From positions 1-18,048 of the forward strand of contig CAZANP010000036.1 of NCBI GenBank assembly GCA_964486555.1: DNA of 18,048 nt, given 5' to 3'. A program made the translations under genes and the position numbers. The DNA comes from 4484-232 sp964486555 (GTDB lineage: Bacteria; Thermotogota; Thermotogae; Thermotogales; Thermotogaceae). The stretch's first letter is position 1. Every line of letters starts with the position of its first letter. Positions 7,600-14,981 of the stretch are shown piece by piece. The notes beneath the pieces are model-generated. The model had not been told where the DNA came from and did no database searches. It worked only from the letters and a program-made list of their open reading frames with translations.

Positions 7600-7648
7600 A
7601 CGATTATTAACGATTATGTTCTGATTTCTTTCGAATTCTTACGTTTAT
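7600..7648. promoter_or_regulatory. Candidate operator: repeated ACGATTAT/ACGTTTAT elements
   Basis: ACGATTAT occurs at 7600-7607 and again at 7610-7617, a direct repeat one helical turn apart. ACGTTTAT follows at 7641-7648, 31 bases (about three turns) further on. The same octamers occur at 17031, 17083 (ACGATTAA) and 17096 upstream of the AllA-like gene. Directly repeated sites on one helix face are typical for DeoR-family repressors, so this is the best operator candidate in the window. Assignment to a particular regulator is inference. Confidence 0.5.
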
Positions 7649-7662
7649 AAATGATATCTTCT

Positions 7663-7690
7663 TTGATAAAATCTATAAATGAATGATAAA
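7663..7690 (+). promoter_or_regulatory. Candidate promoter of the plus-strand operon
   Basis: The -35 box TTGATA (7663-7668, one mismatch) and -10 box GATAAA (7685-7690, two mismatches) are separated by 16 bases. Transcription would start near 7697 and leave a leader of about 43 bases. The ACGTTTAT element ends 14 bases upstream of the -35 box. Confidence 0.45.
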
Positions 7691-7726
7691 ATTTCCTATG
7701 CGAAAAGTTCTACAAAGGTCCCTCTA

Positions 7727-7734
7727 GGAGGTGA
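7727..7734 (+). promoter_or_regulatory. Ribosome binding site deciding the start of the fusion gene
   Basis: GGAGGTGA is a full match to the 16S tail and ends 5 bases before ATG 7740. It overlaps the in-frame GTG at 7731, which therefore cannot be the real start. Confidence 0.85.
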
Positions 7735-7739
7735 AGAAA

Positions 7740-9869
7740 ATGATCCTCAGCGAAAACATCATAAGTGTCGTTCACTTCATGGCCTTTCCAGGAAGGCAGA
7801 ATACTGATTCCATGCTCAGAGGAGAACCCGATGAAAGATACCTCATGAATTCGTTGAAGATAATAGCCGATGATCCTTATTTTAAAGGAATAGAGGTTAC
7901 GAGGATAAAGGATCCCGCCCTCAGGAAGAAAGCGATAGATTTTTTATCCAAAACCGGTATGACCATCTTTTTTGGAGCTCAACCTGTTCAGCTTTTGAAC
8001 GAGGAAAAATACGACCCGGCGGATATATCTTCCATAAACGAGCTTGAAAGAAAGAATGCGGTTAACAGACTGAAAAGGGCTTTGGAAGAAGCGTATCAAT
8101 TTGGCGCGGTGTCCTTTGCTTTCATAAGTGGGAGGGATCAAGGACCCGATGTGAGGGAAACTGCAAAACTTGCACTCATAAGATCCATCGTGGAACTTGC
8201 AGAATACTCCAGAAACTTGGCGAAAGAGTTCAAAAGAGAACCTGTAAGGCTTGTTCTTGAGATGTTCGATAGAATAAACGATCCGAGGGGAAGATTCGCA
8301 AACCAACTCATCGGACCAACTTTCGAAGCCATAGAGATAGCAAGAAGGATCAGGGACGAATACGAGATACCGGAATTCGGACTTCTCTACGATCTCTCCC
8401 ATATGTACCTATTGAGAAACTACTACATAAGGAAAAAGAAGGTTGATATAAAGATCGGAGAAGATGAAAACGTTCAGGAGATCAAGAATGTAGTTGTAGA
8501 AGAAGAGATCGAAGAACCCGAAGCTCCCGTTGTTCTCCAGTATCTGATGCCTTACCTCGTTCACGTTCACATAGGAAACTGTGTTCTCGATCCCAACGAT
8601 CCAAGGTATGGAGATTCCCATGCGAGTTTTGCTTATCCCGGTGGTGCCATGAAAGTCAGGGATGTCGCAAATTTTGTGAAAGCGCTCCACGAGATGGGAT
8701 ACAAAGGCCCCATAGGTTTTGAGATAAGGCCGTACGATAGGGAAGGTAGTGTTCCTGTTCTGCAGCATGCAAAAGCCTTCTTCGATGACGCGAGAACCTG
8801 GCAGGATGTCATATACGGAATAGGTGGGTTCAAATTTGCAACGAGGGAATATTTTCCGGAATGGGCATTCTACAGGTTAACCGATATAAGGATAAATCAT
8901 CCAGAGATAGCAATTGAGGAGTTGAAAAGTAGAAAGAAGAGGAAGAAACTGACTGATGATGGATACCTCGTCCTCCTCGCAGCAGATCATCCGGCAAGAA
9001 GGGTAACGAGCGTTGTGAACGATCCAACAGCCATGGGAGACAGGCTGGAATACCTCGGAAGGGTTGTGAGGGTTCTTGCAAGTGGCTTTGTTGATGGAGT
9101 CATGGCAACTCCTGACATAATAGAGGAACTTGCCATAATAAACCACCTGTTCAAAGAGGCAGGGAAGGAAGGTTTCCTCGATGGAAAACTCGTCATAGGC
9201 AGTATGAACAGATCTGGCCTTTCTGGAACGTACTACGAGATGGAAGACGATCTAACATCTTACACACCGGAAGATATAAAGAAGATGAATTTGGATGGTG
9301 GGAAACTCCTTTTCAGATTGGACACGGGAAGGTATTCCAGATTCTCGATAAGAACGATGAGGTACTGCGCTGAAGCCATGAGAAGAATGAACGATTACGG
9401 GCTTCCCGTGTTTCTGGAACCTCTCCCAGTAACCAGGGAGCGGGAGGATCAACCTTACAGAGTGATCATGGATCCTGAAGAAATCATAAAGATGGTCAAC
9501 ATAGCGAGTGCCATGGGAGGAAGCACCTTGAGAACATGGATAAAGATACCGTATCTGCCAAGTTTTGACAAGGTAGCAAGAAGCACAACGCTTCCGATAC
9601 TCATACTTGGAGGGGAGGCGACGGGAGATCCCACAATAACGATAGAGAACGTTTCGAAGGCTTTGGGCAGCGCTCCAAACGTCAGAGGAACTCTGGTTGG
9701 AAGAAACATCCTGTGGCCTGGAAGAGACGATCCAAGAGCGATAATAAGGGCGATCTGGGAAGTTGTTCACAACGGTCTCGGAGCAGCGGATGCACTGGAA
9801 GTCATGCTTGAAGAGAGAGGGAAAAACCTGAACGAACTCGTGGAAGTCTTTGAAAAGACGCTCTTGTGA
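7740..9869 (+). CDS. Two-domain protein: xylose isomerase-like barrel fused to a class I aldolase-like barrel
   Basis: A 709-residue cytosolic fusion. The N-terminal part (about 1-365) is an AP-endonuclease-2/xylose isomerase-like TIM barrel. Its likely metal ligands are E174 (LVLEMFDR), D218 (LLYDLSHM), a His in HVHIGN near 275-278 and E328 (IGFEIRPYD), plus a charged Glu-rich insertion near 240-262. A Lys-rich linker leads to the C-terminal part (about 408-709), a DeoC/FbaB/LacD-like aldolase barrel. This resembles the Cgl0158-type proteins of actinobacterial inositol clusters: AADHPARR at 414-421, a candidate Schiff-base lysine K602 (TWIKIPYLP) and GGEATGDP at 624-631 as likely phosphate site. 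With iolB and a kinase in the operon, the aldolase part could split a phosphorylated keto-deoxy-gluconate (IolJ role). The barrel part could act as IolE or as an epimerase. These roles are inferred. ATG 7740 is set by GGAGGTGA. Confidence 0.85.
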   Translation: MILSENIISVVHFMAFPGRQNTDSMLRGEPDERYLMNSLKIIADDPYFKGIEVTRIKDPALRKKAIDFLSKTGMTIFFGAQPVQLLNEEKYDPADISSINELERKNAVNRLKRALEEAYQFGAVSFAFISGRDQGPDVRETAKLALIRSIVELAEYSRNLAKEFKREPVRLVLEMFDRINDPRGRFANQLIGPTFEAIEIARRIRDEYEIPEFGLLYDLSHMYLLRNYYIRKKKVDIKIGEDENVQEIKNVVVEEEIEEPEAPVVLQYLMPYLVHVHIGNCVLDPNDPRYGDSHASFAYPGGAMKVRDVANFVKALHEMGYKGPIGFEIRPYDREGSVPVLQHAKAFFDDARTWQDVIYGIGGFKFATREYFPEWAFYRLTDIRINHPEIAIEELKSRKKRKKLTDDGYLVLLAADHPARRVTSVVNDPTAMGDRLEYLGRVVRVLASGFVDGVMATPDIIEELAIINHLFKEAGKEGFLDGKLVIGSMNRSGLSGTYYEMEDDLTSYTPEDIKKMNLDGGKLLFRLDTGRYSRFSIRTMRYCAEAMRRMNDYGLPVFLEPLPVTREREDQPYRVIMDPEEIIKMVNIASAMGGSTLRTWIKIPYLPSFDKVARSTTLPILILGGEATGDPTITIENVSKALGSAPNVRGTLVGRNILWPGRDDPRAIIRAIWEVVHNGLGAADALEVMLEERGKNLNELVEVFEKTLL

Positions 9870-9882
9870 AGGAGGGGATATA

Positions 9883-10308
9883 ATGTTCGACATACATGAA
9901 AACGGTCTGGTATTCGTCAGAATGGACGATGGTGAAGATTTCTATGAGAAACTCTCCGAAATTCTGGACAAATACAACGTGGAATCCGGAGTAATCCTTA
10001 ACGGTATAGGGATGCTCCGAGATTTCACGATAGGATGGTTCAACGGCGAAGAGTACGAAAAAGAGACTATATCAACACCTCATGAACTCGTTTCGTTGAG
10101 TGGGAATATCTCGATTCTGGAAAACGGTGAAAGGTTCGTTCACATCCACACCGCACTGGCGGGTCCTGACAGAAAGCTCGTTGGAGGGCATCTTTTCGGT
10201 GGGACAGTCAACAACACTGTGGAGATGTTCATATACATCCTTGAAGACGTTCAGCTCAGAAGGATTCAAAAAGGAAGCTTCAGATTTCTGTACGGAAGGT
10301 ACAGGTGA
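9883..10308 (+). CDS. PPC/DUF296-domain protein
   Basis: A small single-domain protein of 141 residues covering the whole PPC (plant and prokaryote conserved, DUF296) fold. Family marks are GVILNGIGMLRD near 38-49, SLSGNIS near 71-77, and the paired histidine motifs HIHTALAG and GGHLFGGTVNNTVE in the second half. Bacterial members lack the AT-hook of the plant relatives and form trimers; most have no known function. The histidines may bind a metal or a ligand. I chose ATG 9883 over an upstream ATG at 9850 because AAGGAGGGG (9869-9877) lies 5 bases before it; the upstream ATG is inside the fusion gene. It is the second gene of the operon and its stop overlaps the start region of the M24-like gene. 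A role in the sugar pathway is suggested only by position. Confidence 0.82.
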   Translation: MFDIHENGLVFVRMDDGEDFYEKLSEILDKYNVESGVILNGIGMLRDFTIGWFNGEEYEKETISTPHELVSLSGNISILENGERFVHIHTALAGPDRKLVGGHLFGGTVNNTVEMFIYILEDVQLRRIQKGSFRFLYGRYR

Positions 10309-10313
10309 TAGCC

Positions 10314-11405
10314 ATGATCGAAGAAATGGAATGGAAACTGGAAAGGTTGAGAACTTTGATGAGAGAGAAGGATCTTGAAGGTGTGATACTCTCGAGGAAC
10401 GATGATTTCTCGTGGATAACGGCTGGAGGAAGAGGTTGGGTGGCTCGGGGAGCCCTTCTGTCCGTGGCAAGTGTCGTCGTGACACATAAAGAGTTGTTCC
10501 TTGTGGCGAACAACATAGAGATGGAAAGACTCTTGAGAGAGGAAGTTCCCGAAGGTTTCGAGCCTCTAGAGTACAAGTGGTATGAGGATCCGTATGAGAA
10601 GGTCTTCAAAAAATTCCCTCTAGATAGATTTGGAAGTGACACAGGAGCATACGGAACTTTGGATATATCTTCAGATATGATTCCTTTAAGGTCGGAGTTA
10701 TCTCCCTGGGAGATAAAAAGGTACAAAGAATACGGGAAAGAGCTGGAAAAAGCTTTTGAGAAAGCAATCCTGTCCTTCAAACCAGACATGAATGAGTACG
10801 AAGCAGCAGCTGTTCTTGAAAAAGCACTCGTTGAGAAAGGGTTCAACGTTCCCGTGCTTCTGATATTCTCTGATGAATCCAGAAAGGAGTACAGGCACAA
10901 CATATTCAGGGATAAAAAGCTTGGAGAAAGATTCTTCGCATCAACATGTGCCGAAAAGAGGGGATTGGTTCTTGCAATGACGAGAACGGCATCTTTCGTA
11001 GAAGACGAAGATTTCATGAAGCAACACCTGGACAACCTGAAGATAGATTCTGAGATATTCCTGGCAACGGAAGAAGGGATAACCCTTGGGGAGATGTTTG
11101 AAAGGATAAGGAGTATATATGAAAAGTACGGCTACGGCGGGGAATTTGAAAAGCATCATCAAGGAGGTCTGATAGGTTACAACCCAAGGGAAGAGATAGC
11201 GAAGGAAGGCTCGAAAACGATCCTCAAGAAGAACATGGCTCTTTGCTGGAATCCAACGATAACGGGAACTAAAGCCGAAGACACCTTCGTATTGGGTGAT
11301 ACCTTCGTTACCTTTACCGATGAGAGTGAATGGCCCATCGTGGAGGTTGAAGTATCTGGAAGAGTCGTTAAAAGGCCTGGTGTAAAGATTTTGGGGAGGT
11401 CGTGA
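10314..11405 (+). CDS. M24/creatinase-fold protein lacking metal ligands
   Basis: A 363-residue protein of the M24 superfamily (Xaa-Pro peptidase, methionine aminopeptidase, creatinase). The N-terminal creatinase-like domain covers about 1-125 (LERLRTLMREKDLEGVILSR) and the pita-bread domain the rest. Peptidases of this fold bind two metals through D, D, H, E, E. Here the first two positions fall in STCAEKRGLVLAMTRT, with no Asp. The His is kept (HHQGG, about 281-285). The first Glu is replaced by Asn (ALCWNPTITG) and the last Glu is kept (KAEDTF, E322). A metallopeptidase activity is therefore unlikely; creatinase itself is a metal-free hydrolase of this fold. The operon suggests a sugar-acid or ring-opening hydrolase, but this is speculation. 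I prefer ATG 10314, with AGGTGAT 4 bases upstream; an in-frame GTG at 10305 overlapping the previous stop is possible. Confidence 0.82.
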   Translation: MIEEMEWKLERLRTLMREKDLEGVILSRNDDFSWITAGGRGWVARGALLSVASVVVTHKELFLVANNIEMERLLREEVPEGFEPLEYKWYEDPYEKVFKKFPLDRFGSDTGAYGTLDISSDMIPLRSELSPWEIKRYKEYGKELEKAFEKAILSFKPDMNEYEAAAVLEKALVEKGFNVPVLLIFSDESRKEYRHNIFRDKKLGERFFASTCAEKRGLVLAMTRTASFVEDEDFMKQHLDNLKIDSEIFLATEEGITLGEMFERIRSIYEKYGYGGEFEKHHQGGLIGYNPREEIAKEGSKTILKKNMALCWNPTITGTKAEDTFVLGDTFVTFTDESEWPIVEVEVSGRVVKRPGVKILGRS

Positions 11406-11408
11406 AAT

Positions 11409-12209
11409 ATGCTGATAAAAGGCGATCTGAAAAAAGGCTGGAATGAACTCGTTAAGAAAGGTGACATGGAATTCCTAAGATTTGGTGTATTGATCCTTGG
11501 AAAAGATGAGGAAGAGGTTATAAAGCTTTCAGATGAGGAGATGGGGCTCGTACTTCTGTCAGGAAAAATAACCATAGAGACTGATGGTGAGGTATTTGAA
11601 ACAGGTTACAGAAAGGATGTGTTTTCATCGGAAGCTTGGGGTTTCTACTGCCCACCTGGGAGAAAGGTCACCCTGAAAGCATCATTTGACAGTGAAATAG
11701 CGATAGCTTTTGCTCCATCCAAGATAGATGCTGAACCAGCTTTTGTGAAACCAGAAGATGTGAGGATAAGGCGTGTCGGCATATGGAATTGGAGAAGGGA
11801 TGTAAAAGACATAATAGACAACAGAATCAAAGCGGAAAAACTCCTTCTGGGAGAAACTGTAAATCCTCCTGGAAACTGGTCGAGCTGGCCACCACACAAG
11901 CACGATGTGGACGATCCACCGAATGAGTACAGAATGGAGGAAGTATACTTCTTCAAGGTGAATCCACGAACCGGTTTTGGTATTCAAAGGATATACAACC
12001 ATGAAGATCTCGACGAGGTGTACGTCGTTCGGGAAAACGACACCATTTTGATAAAGAAAGGGTATCATCCTGTCGCTGCGGCTCCGGGGTCTCAGGTTTA
12101 CTACCTCTGGATTCTCGCCGGTGAAAACAGAATATTACTGCCTCATGACGATCCCGATTGGGTGTGGCAAAAGCTCGAAGAACCTCTTTTGAGAGAAATA
12201 ATGAGGTAA
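11409..12209 (+). CDS. iolB: 5-deoxy-glucuronate isomerase (IolB)
   Basis: A 266-residue bicupin that isomerises 5-deoxy-D-glucuronate to 2-deoxy-5-keto-D-gluconate, the fourth step of the Bacillus-type inositol pathway. The C-terminal cupin has the IolB pattern: NWSSWPPHKHD at 156-166 with metal ligands H163 and H165, EEVYFFK at 177-183 with a ligand Glu, and KKGYHPVAAAPG at 217-228 with H220. Length fits the family (about 270). KduI is the nearest other possibility, but the PPHKHD and GYHPVAAAPG patterns are those of IolB. It starts 3 bases after the M24-like gene with GGGAGGT upstream. Its presence is the main sign that the plus-strand operon handles inositol or a deoxy-uronate. IolD and a canonical IolC are absent from the window, so the supply and use of its substrate must rely on other proteins. 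Confidence 0.88.
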   Translation: MLIKGDLKKGWNELVKKGDMEFLRFGVLILGKDEEEVIKLSDEEMGLVLLSGKITIETDGEVFETGYRKDVFSSEAWGFYCPPGRKVTLKASFDSEIAIAFAPSKIDAEPAFVKPEDVRIRRVGIWNWRRDVKDIIDNRIKAEKLLLGETVNPPGNWSSWPPHKHDVDDPPNEYRMEEVYFFKVNPRTGFGIQRIYNHEDLDEVYVVRENDTILIKKGYHPVAAAPGSQVYYLWILAGENRILLPHDDPDWVWQKLEEPLLREIMR

Positions 12210-12237
12210 ACATCTTCATCAGAGGGGGGATGGTTTC

Positions 12238-13218
12238 ATGAGGAAGTTCTTCGTATTCCTTATGGTAGTGCTGTTGCTCACGCTGAGTTTTGCTATGGAG
12301 AAGAAAGGTGACGTCATAATACTGAAAGCAGCGGACGACCATCAAAAGGGTTATTCCACGGTCGAAGGACTGTACCTTATGAGCAAGCTCGTTGAAATGT
12401 GGACCAACGGAAGGATCAAGATCGAGGTCTATCCAGGAGCTGTCCTAGGATCCGAAAAAGAGACGATAGAGCAGACGCAGATGGGAATAATCGATATAAA
12501 CAGAACCTCCATCGCTCCTCTTACCGCGGTTTATCCAAAACTGTCGGTTTTCGCCCTTCCATACATATTCAAGAGCAGAGAACACATGTGGAAGGTTCTT
12601 GAGAGCGAGATAGGCCAGAAGATGTTGGAAGAGCTCAAAGCAGTTGGACTGGTAGGACTTGCCTACATGGACGCAGGTGCAAGAAGTTTCTACACTGTCA
12701 AAAAGCCAATTCTATCACCGGATGATCTGAAAGGACTTAAGATAAGAACGCAAAAAAGTCCCGTCATGATGGACATGGTAAAAGCAATGGGAGGAGTTCC
12801 CGTTCCTATGGCATTCGAAGAAGTATACAGTGCTCTCCAGACGGGAGTTATAGATGGTGCTGAGAACAACCCACCGAGTTACTACGAGACCAGCCACTAC
12901 GAGGTTGCGAAATACTACTCCCTCGATGAACACGCCATGGTTCCAGAGCTCCTCTTCATGAGCCTCAAAACGTGGAACGCTCTATCACCCGAAGATAGAG
13001 AGATAATCAAAATGGCAGCTATAGCGGCTCAAGAACTCCAGAGAAGATTGTGGCTCAAAGATGAAGAAATCGCCCTTGAAAAAGTCAAGGAAGCAGGATG
13101 TAAGATATACCATCCAAAGAAAGAACCATTCATAGAAGCTGTTAAACCGGTCTACGATAAATATGCTTCCAAGTACAAAGATCTCATAGAACAGATAATG
13201 AAAATGGGAGAAGAGTGA
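12238..13218 (+). CDS. TRAP transporter substrate-binding protein (DctP family)
   Basis: The periplasmic receptor of a TRAP importer, 326 residues. The signal peptide covers about residues 1-19 (MRKFF then a hydrophobic run ending in SFA) and has no lipobox. The mature protein is a DctP/TRAP-binding fold: FKSREHMWKVL near 111-121, GARSFYT at 147-153, DLKGLKIRTQ at 163-172 with R170 at the position that usually pairs with a carboxylate of the ligand, and QTGVIDGAENNP at 201-212. TRAP receptors mostly bind organic acids, including uronates and aldonates, so a sugar acid is the likely cargo. The G-rich ribosome site AGAGGGGGGA lies shortly before ATG 12238. It begins a complete P-Q-M transporter set embedded between iolB and the kinase gene, in the usual gene order. 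Confidence 0.92.
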   Translation: MRKFFVFLMVVLLLTLSFAMEKKGDVIILKAADDHQKGYSTVEGLYLMSKLVEMWTNGRIKIEVYPGAVLGSEKETIEQTQMGIIDINRTSIAPLTAVYPKLSVFALPYIFKSREHMWKVLESEIGQKMLEELKAVGLVGLAYMDAGARSFYTVKKPILSPDDLKGLKIRTQKSPVMMDMVKAMGGVPVPMAFEEVYSALQTGVIDGAENNPPSYYETSHYEVAKYYSLDEHAMVPELLFMSLKTWNALSPEDREIIKMAAIAAQELQRRLWLKDEEIALEKVKEAGCKIYHPKKEPFIEAVKPVYDKYASKYKDLIEQIMKMGEE

Positions 13219-13221
13219 TAG

Positions 13222-13689
13222 ATGAGAAGGATCTTCGAGATAACGGATAAAGTGATCATAAACATTCTGGGAGTTCTTCTGATATTCCTTGTCATCCTCA
13301 CCTCCGCCCAGGTGACTCTGAGGTACGTTTTCAACTCTCCTCTGCCCTGGGCGGAGGAGTTTATCGGCTTTCTGATGATATATTTCGGTTTGATCGGAGG
13401 ATCCTGGGGAATAAAGCACTCCATACACATAGCCATGGAGGTTTTCGTGAAGAAGTTCATGAAAAAGGCGATGAAATTCGTCTATATCTTGGAGACTCTC
13501 TCCTATGTCTTTCTGGGGATAATGGAAATAGTGTATGGAGTGAACATAATGAAACTCACTGTTTTCCAAATCCTGCCAGCAACTGGAATAAAAGTATCTT
13601 ATTCGTATGCAGCACTGCCCATAGCAGGTGCTCTCATGCTCTTTTTCGCATTTGAAAGACTCGTCGAGATGAAAGGGGAGAGGGCATGA
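13222..13689 (+). CDS. TRAP transporter small membrane subunit (DctQ family)
   Basis: The small membrane protein of the TRAP importer, 155 residues with four predicted membrane helices (about 9-30, 45-62, 86-110 and 126-147). The family mark at the end of the first helix is visible: QVTLRYVFNSPLPWAEE near 29-45, followed by GGSWGIKHSIHIAMEVF. It links the binding protein to the large channel subunit and is needed for sodium-driven uptake. The ATG comes 3 bases after the DctP stop and the stop overlaps the DctM start by 4 bases (ATGA), so all three are translated together. Confidence 0.9.
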   Translation: MRRIFEITDKVIINILGVLLIFLVILTSAQVTLRYVFNSPLPWAEEFIGFLMIYFGLIGGSWGIKHSIHIAMEVFVKKFMKKAMKFVYILETLSYVFLGIMEIVYGVNIMKLTVFQILPATGIKVSYSYAALPIAGALMLFFAFERLVEMKGERA

Positions 13690-14969
13690 CCGCTGCTGTG
13701 ATTCTCCTTGTGTCTTTCTTTGTACTCCTGTTTTTAAAGGTTCCAATTTCTTTTTCACTGGCCATATCCTCTTTTATAACGACCTTTTACCTCAAGATAC
13801 CACCGATGGTCGTGGTCCAGAAGATGTGTGATGTTCTCGATAATTTCTCTTTGATGGCAATACCGTTCTTCATACTCGCAGGGCAGATAATGGCACAATC
13901 GGGGATAGCAAGGAGGCTCGTTGATTTCTCCAACATCTTGGTTGGTAAGATGAGAGGGGGTCTTGCCATCGTCAACATAGTTGCGAGCATGCTCTTTGGC
14001 GGTATGTCAGGATCTTCTGTTGCAGACACGGCATCCATTGGATCCATCCTAATACCCGAGATGGTGAAGAAAGGATACGACAGGGATTATTCAATAGCAG
14101 TGACAGTCACGTCTTCAACACAGGGTTTGATAATCCCCCCAAGTCATAACGCCATAATCTATGCTTACGCCGCCGGTGGGCTGTCGATAGCCCGTCTTTT
14201 CCTTGCAGGAGCCATTCCCGGTGTTTTAATAGGTCTTTTCCTTCTGATACCATCTTACTACATAGCGGTGAAGAGGAACTACCCTGTGGGTGAGAGAGTG
14301 TCTTTGAAAGAAGCTCTCAGGATAACGAGAGAATCGATTCTTGGTCTTCTGACGATAGTGATAATAATAGGTGGGGTTCTGAGTGGTGTTTTCACAGCCA
14401 CAGAATCTTCAGCCATAGCTGTTGTCTACGCTTTCCTTATAGCTGCCTTCTTCTACAGAGAGATGGATTTCAAAAAGTTCATGAGGGTAATCTGGGATTC
14501 CGTGAAGACCATTTCCGCCGTCATGTTCCTGATAGCTTCTGCCTCCGCTTTCGGATGGCTTCTTGCTTACTTGAAAATACCAGACGCCATCGCATCGGCT
14601 GTTCTTTCCTTCTCTTCCAACAAGTATGTCATTCTGCTGATGATAAACATAATACTCCTTCTTCTTGGAATGATAATGGACATGGCACCTCTTATTTTGA
14701 TAACAACTCCCATCTTTTTACCCATCGTGACGAAAGTGGGGGTTGATCCCATACACTTCGGTATCATAATGCTCATGAACCTTGGAATAGGTCTGTGTAC
14801 ACCTCCAGTTGGAAATACACTCTTCGTTGGATGTATCGTTGGAAAGATGAAGATGGAGGAGGTTGTGAAAGCTCTCTGGCCCTTTTACATAGCCATGATC
14901 CTCGTTCTCTTCCTTGTAACTTACGTTCCGTTCTTTGCAACATGGCTTCCATCCCTTCTCATGAAATGA
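13686..14969 (+). CDS. TRAP transporter large membrane subunit (DctM family)
   Basis: The channel subunit, 427 residues and about 12 membrane helices, length normal for DctM. Characteristic stretches are PFFILAGQIMAQSGIARRLVD near 60-80, GGMSGSSVADTASIGSILIP near 108-127, STQGLIIPPSHNAIIYAYAAGG near 148-169, TATESSAIAVVYA in the middle, and GLCTPPVGNTLFVGC near the end. It uses a sodium gradient, together with the DctQ subunit and the periplasmic receptor, to import a carboxylated solute. The start codon overlaps the DctQ stop. The gene lies 12 bases upstream of the kinase gene, which suggests that the imported compound, or a product of it, is phosphorylated by that kinase. Confidence 0.93.
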   Translation: MTAAVILLVSFFVLLFLKVPISFSLAISSFITTFYLKIPPMVVVQKMCDVLDNFSLMAIPFFILAGQIMAQSGIARRLVDFSNILVGKMRGGLAIVNIVASMLFGGMSGSSVADTASIGSILIPEMVKKGYDRDYSIAVTVTSSTQGLIIPPSHNAIIYAYAAGGLSIARLFLAGAIPGVLIGLFLLIPSYYIAVKRNYPVGERVSLKEALRITRESILGLLTIVIIIGGVLSGVFTATESSAIAVVYAFLIAAFFYREMDFKKFMRVIWDSVKTISAVMFLIASASAFGWLLAYLKIPDAIASAVLSFSSNKYVILLMINIILLLLGMIMDMAPLILITTPIFLPIVTKVGVDPIHFGIIMLMNLGIGLCTPPVGNTLFVGCIVGKMKMEEVVKALWPFYIAMILVLFLVTYVPFFATWLPSLLMK

Positions 14970-14981
14970 CGAGGTGGGAAC

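Larger units (their letters stand above)
7502..7739. promoter_or_regulatory. Divergent control region between the two operons
   Basis: AT-rich, 238 bases, no gene. It must hold the promoters of both the iolM operon (left) and the isomerase/aldolase operon (right). Visible content is a TATAGT box on the minus strand (7544-7549), ACGATTAT repeats at 7600-7617, ACGTTTAT at 7641-7648, a plus-strand promoter at 7663-7690 and a ribosome site at 7727-7734. One shared region means both operons can be controlled together, probably by the DeoR-family protein that ends the left operon. Confidence 0.75.

Noticed and set aside
7502..7739. A small RNA gene or riboswitch in the divergent region
   Set aside because: No stable stem longer than a few AT pairs, no terminator and no known riboswitch core is visible. 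The region is explained as promoters and operator sites.
9252..9893. A 213-codon open frame on the minus strand
   Set aside because: It is antisense to the aldolase half of the fusion gene and has no recognisable motif or upstream ribosome site.
10305..10313. GTG at 10305 as the start of the M24-like gene
   Set aside because: It is possible because GGAAGG lies 5 bases upstream, but AGGTGAT fits the 16S tail better and places the start at ATG 10314. Only three residues differ.
10280..11035. A 251-codon open frame on the minus strand
   Set aside because: It is antisense to the M24-like gene and is Ser- and Phe-rich. The plus-strand gene has clear family motifs and a matching ribosome site.
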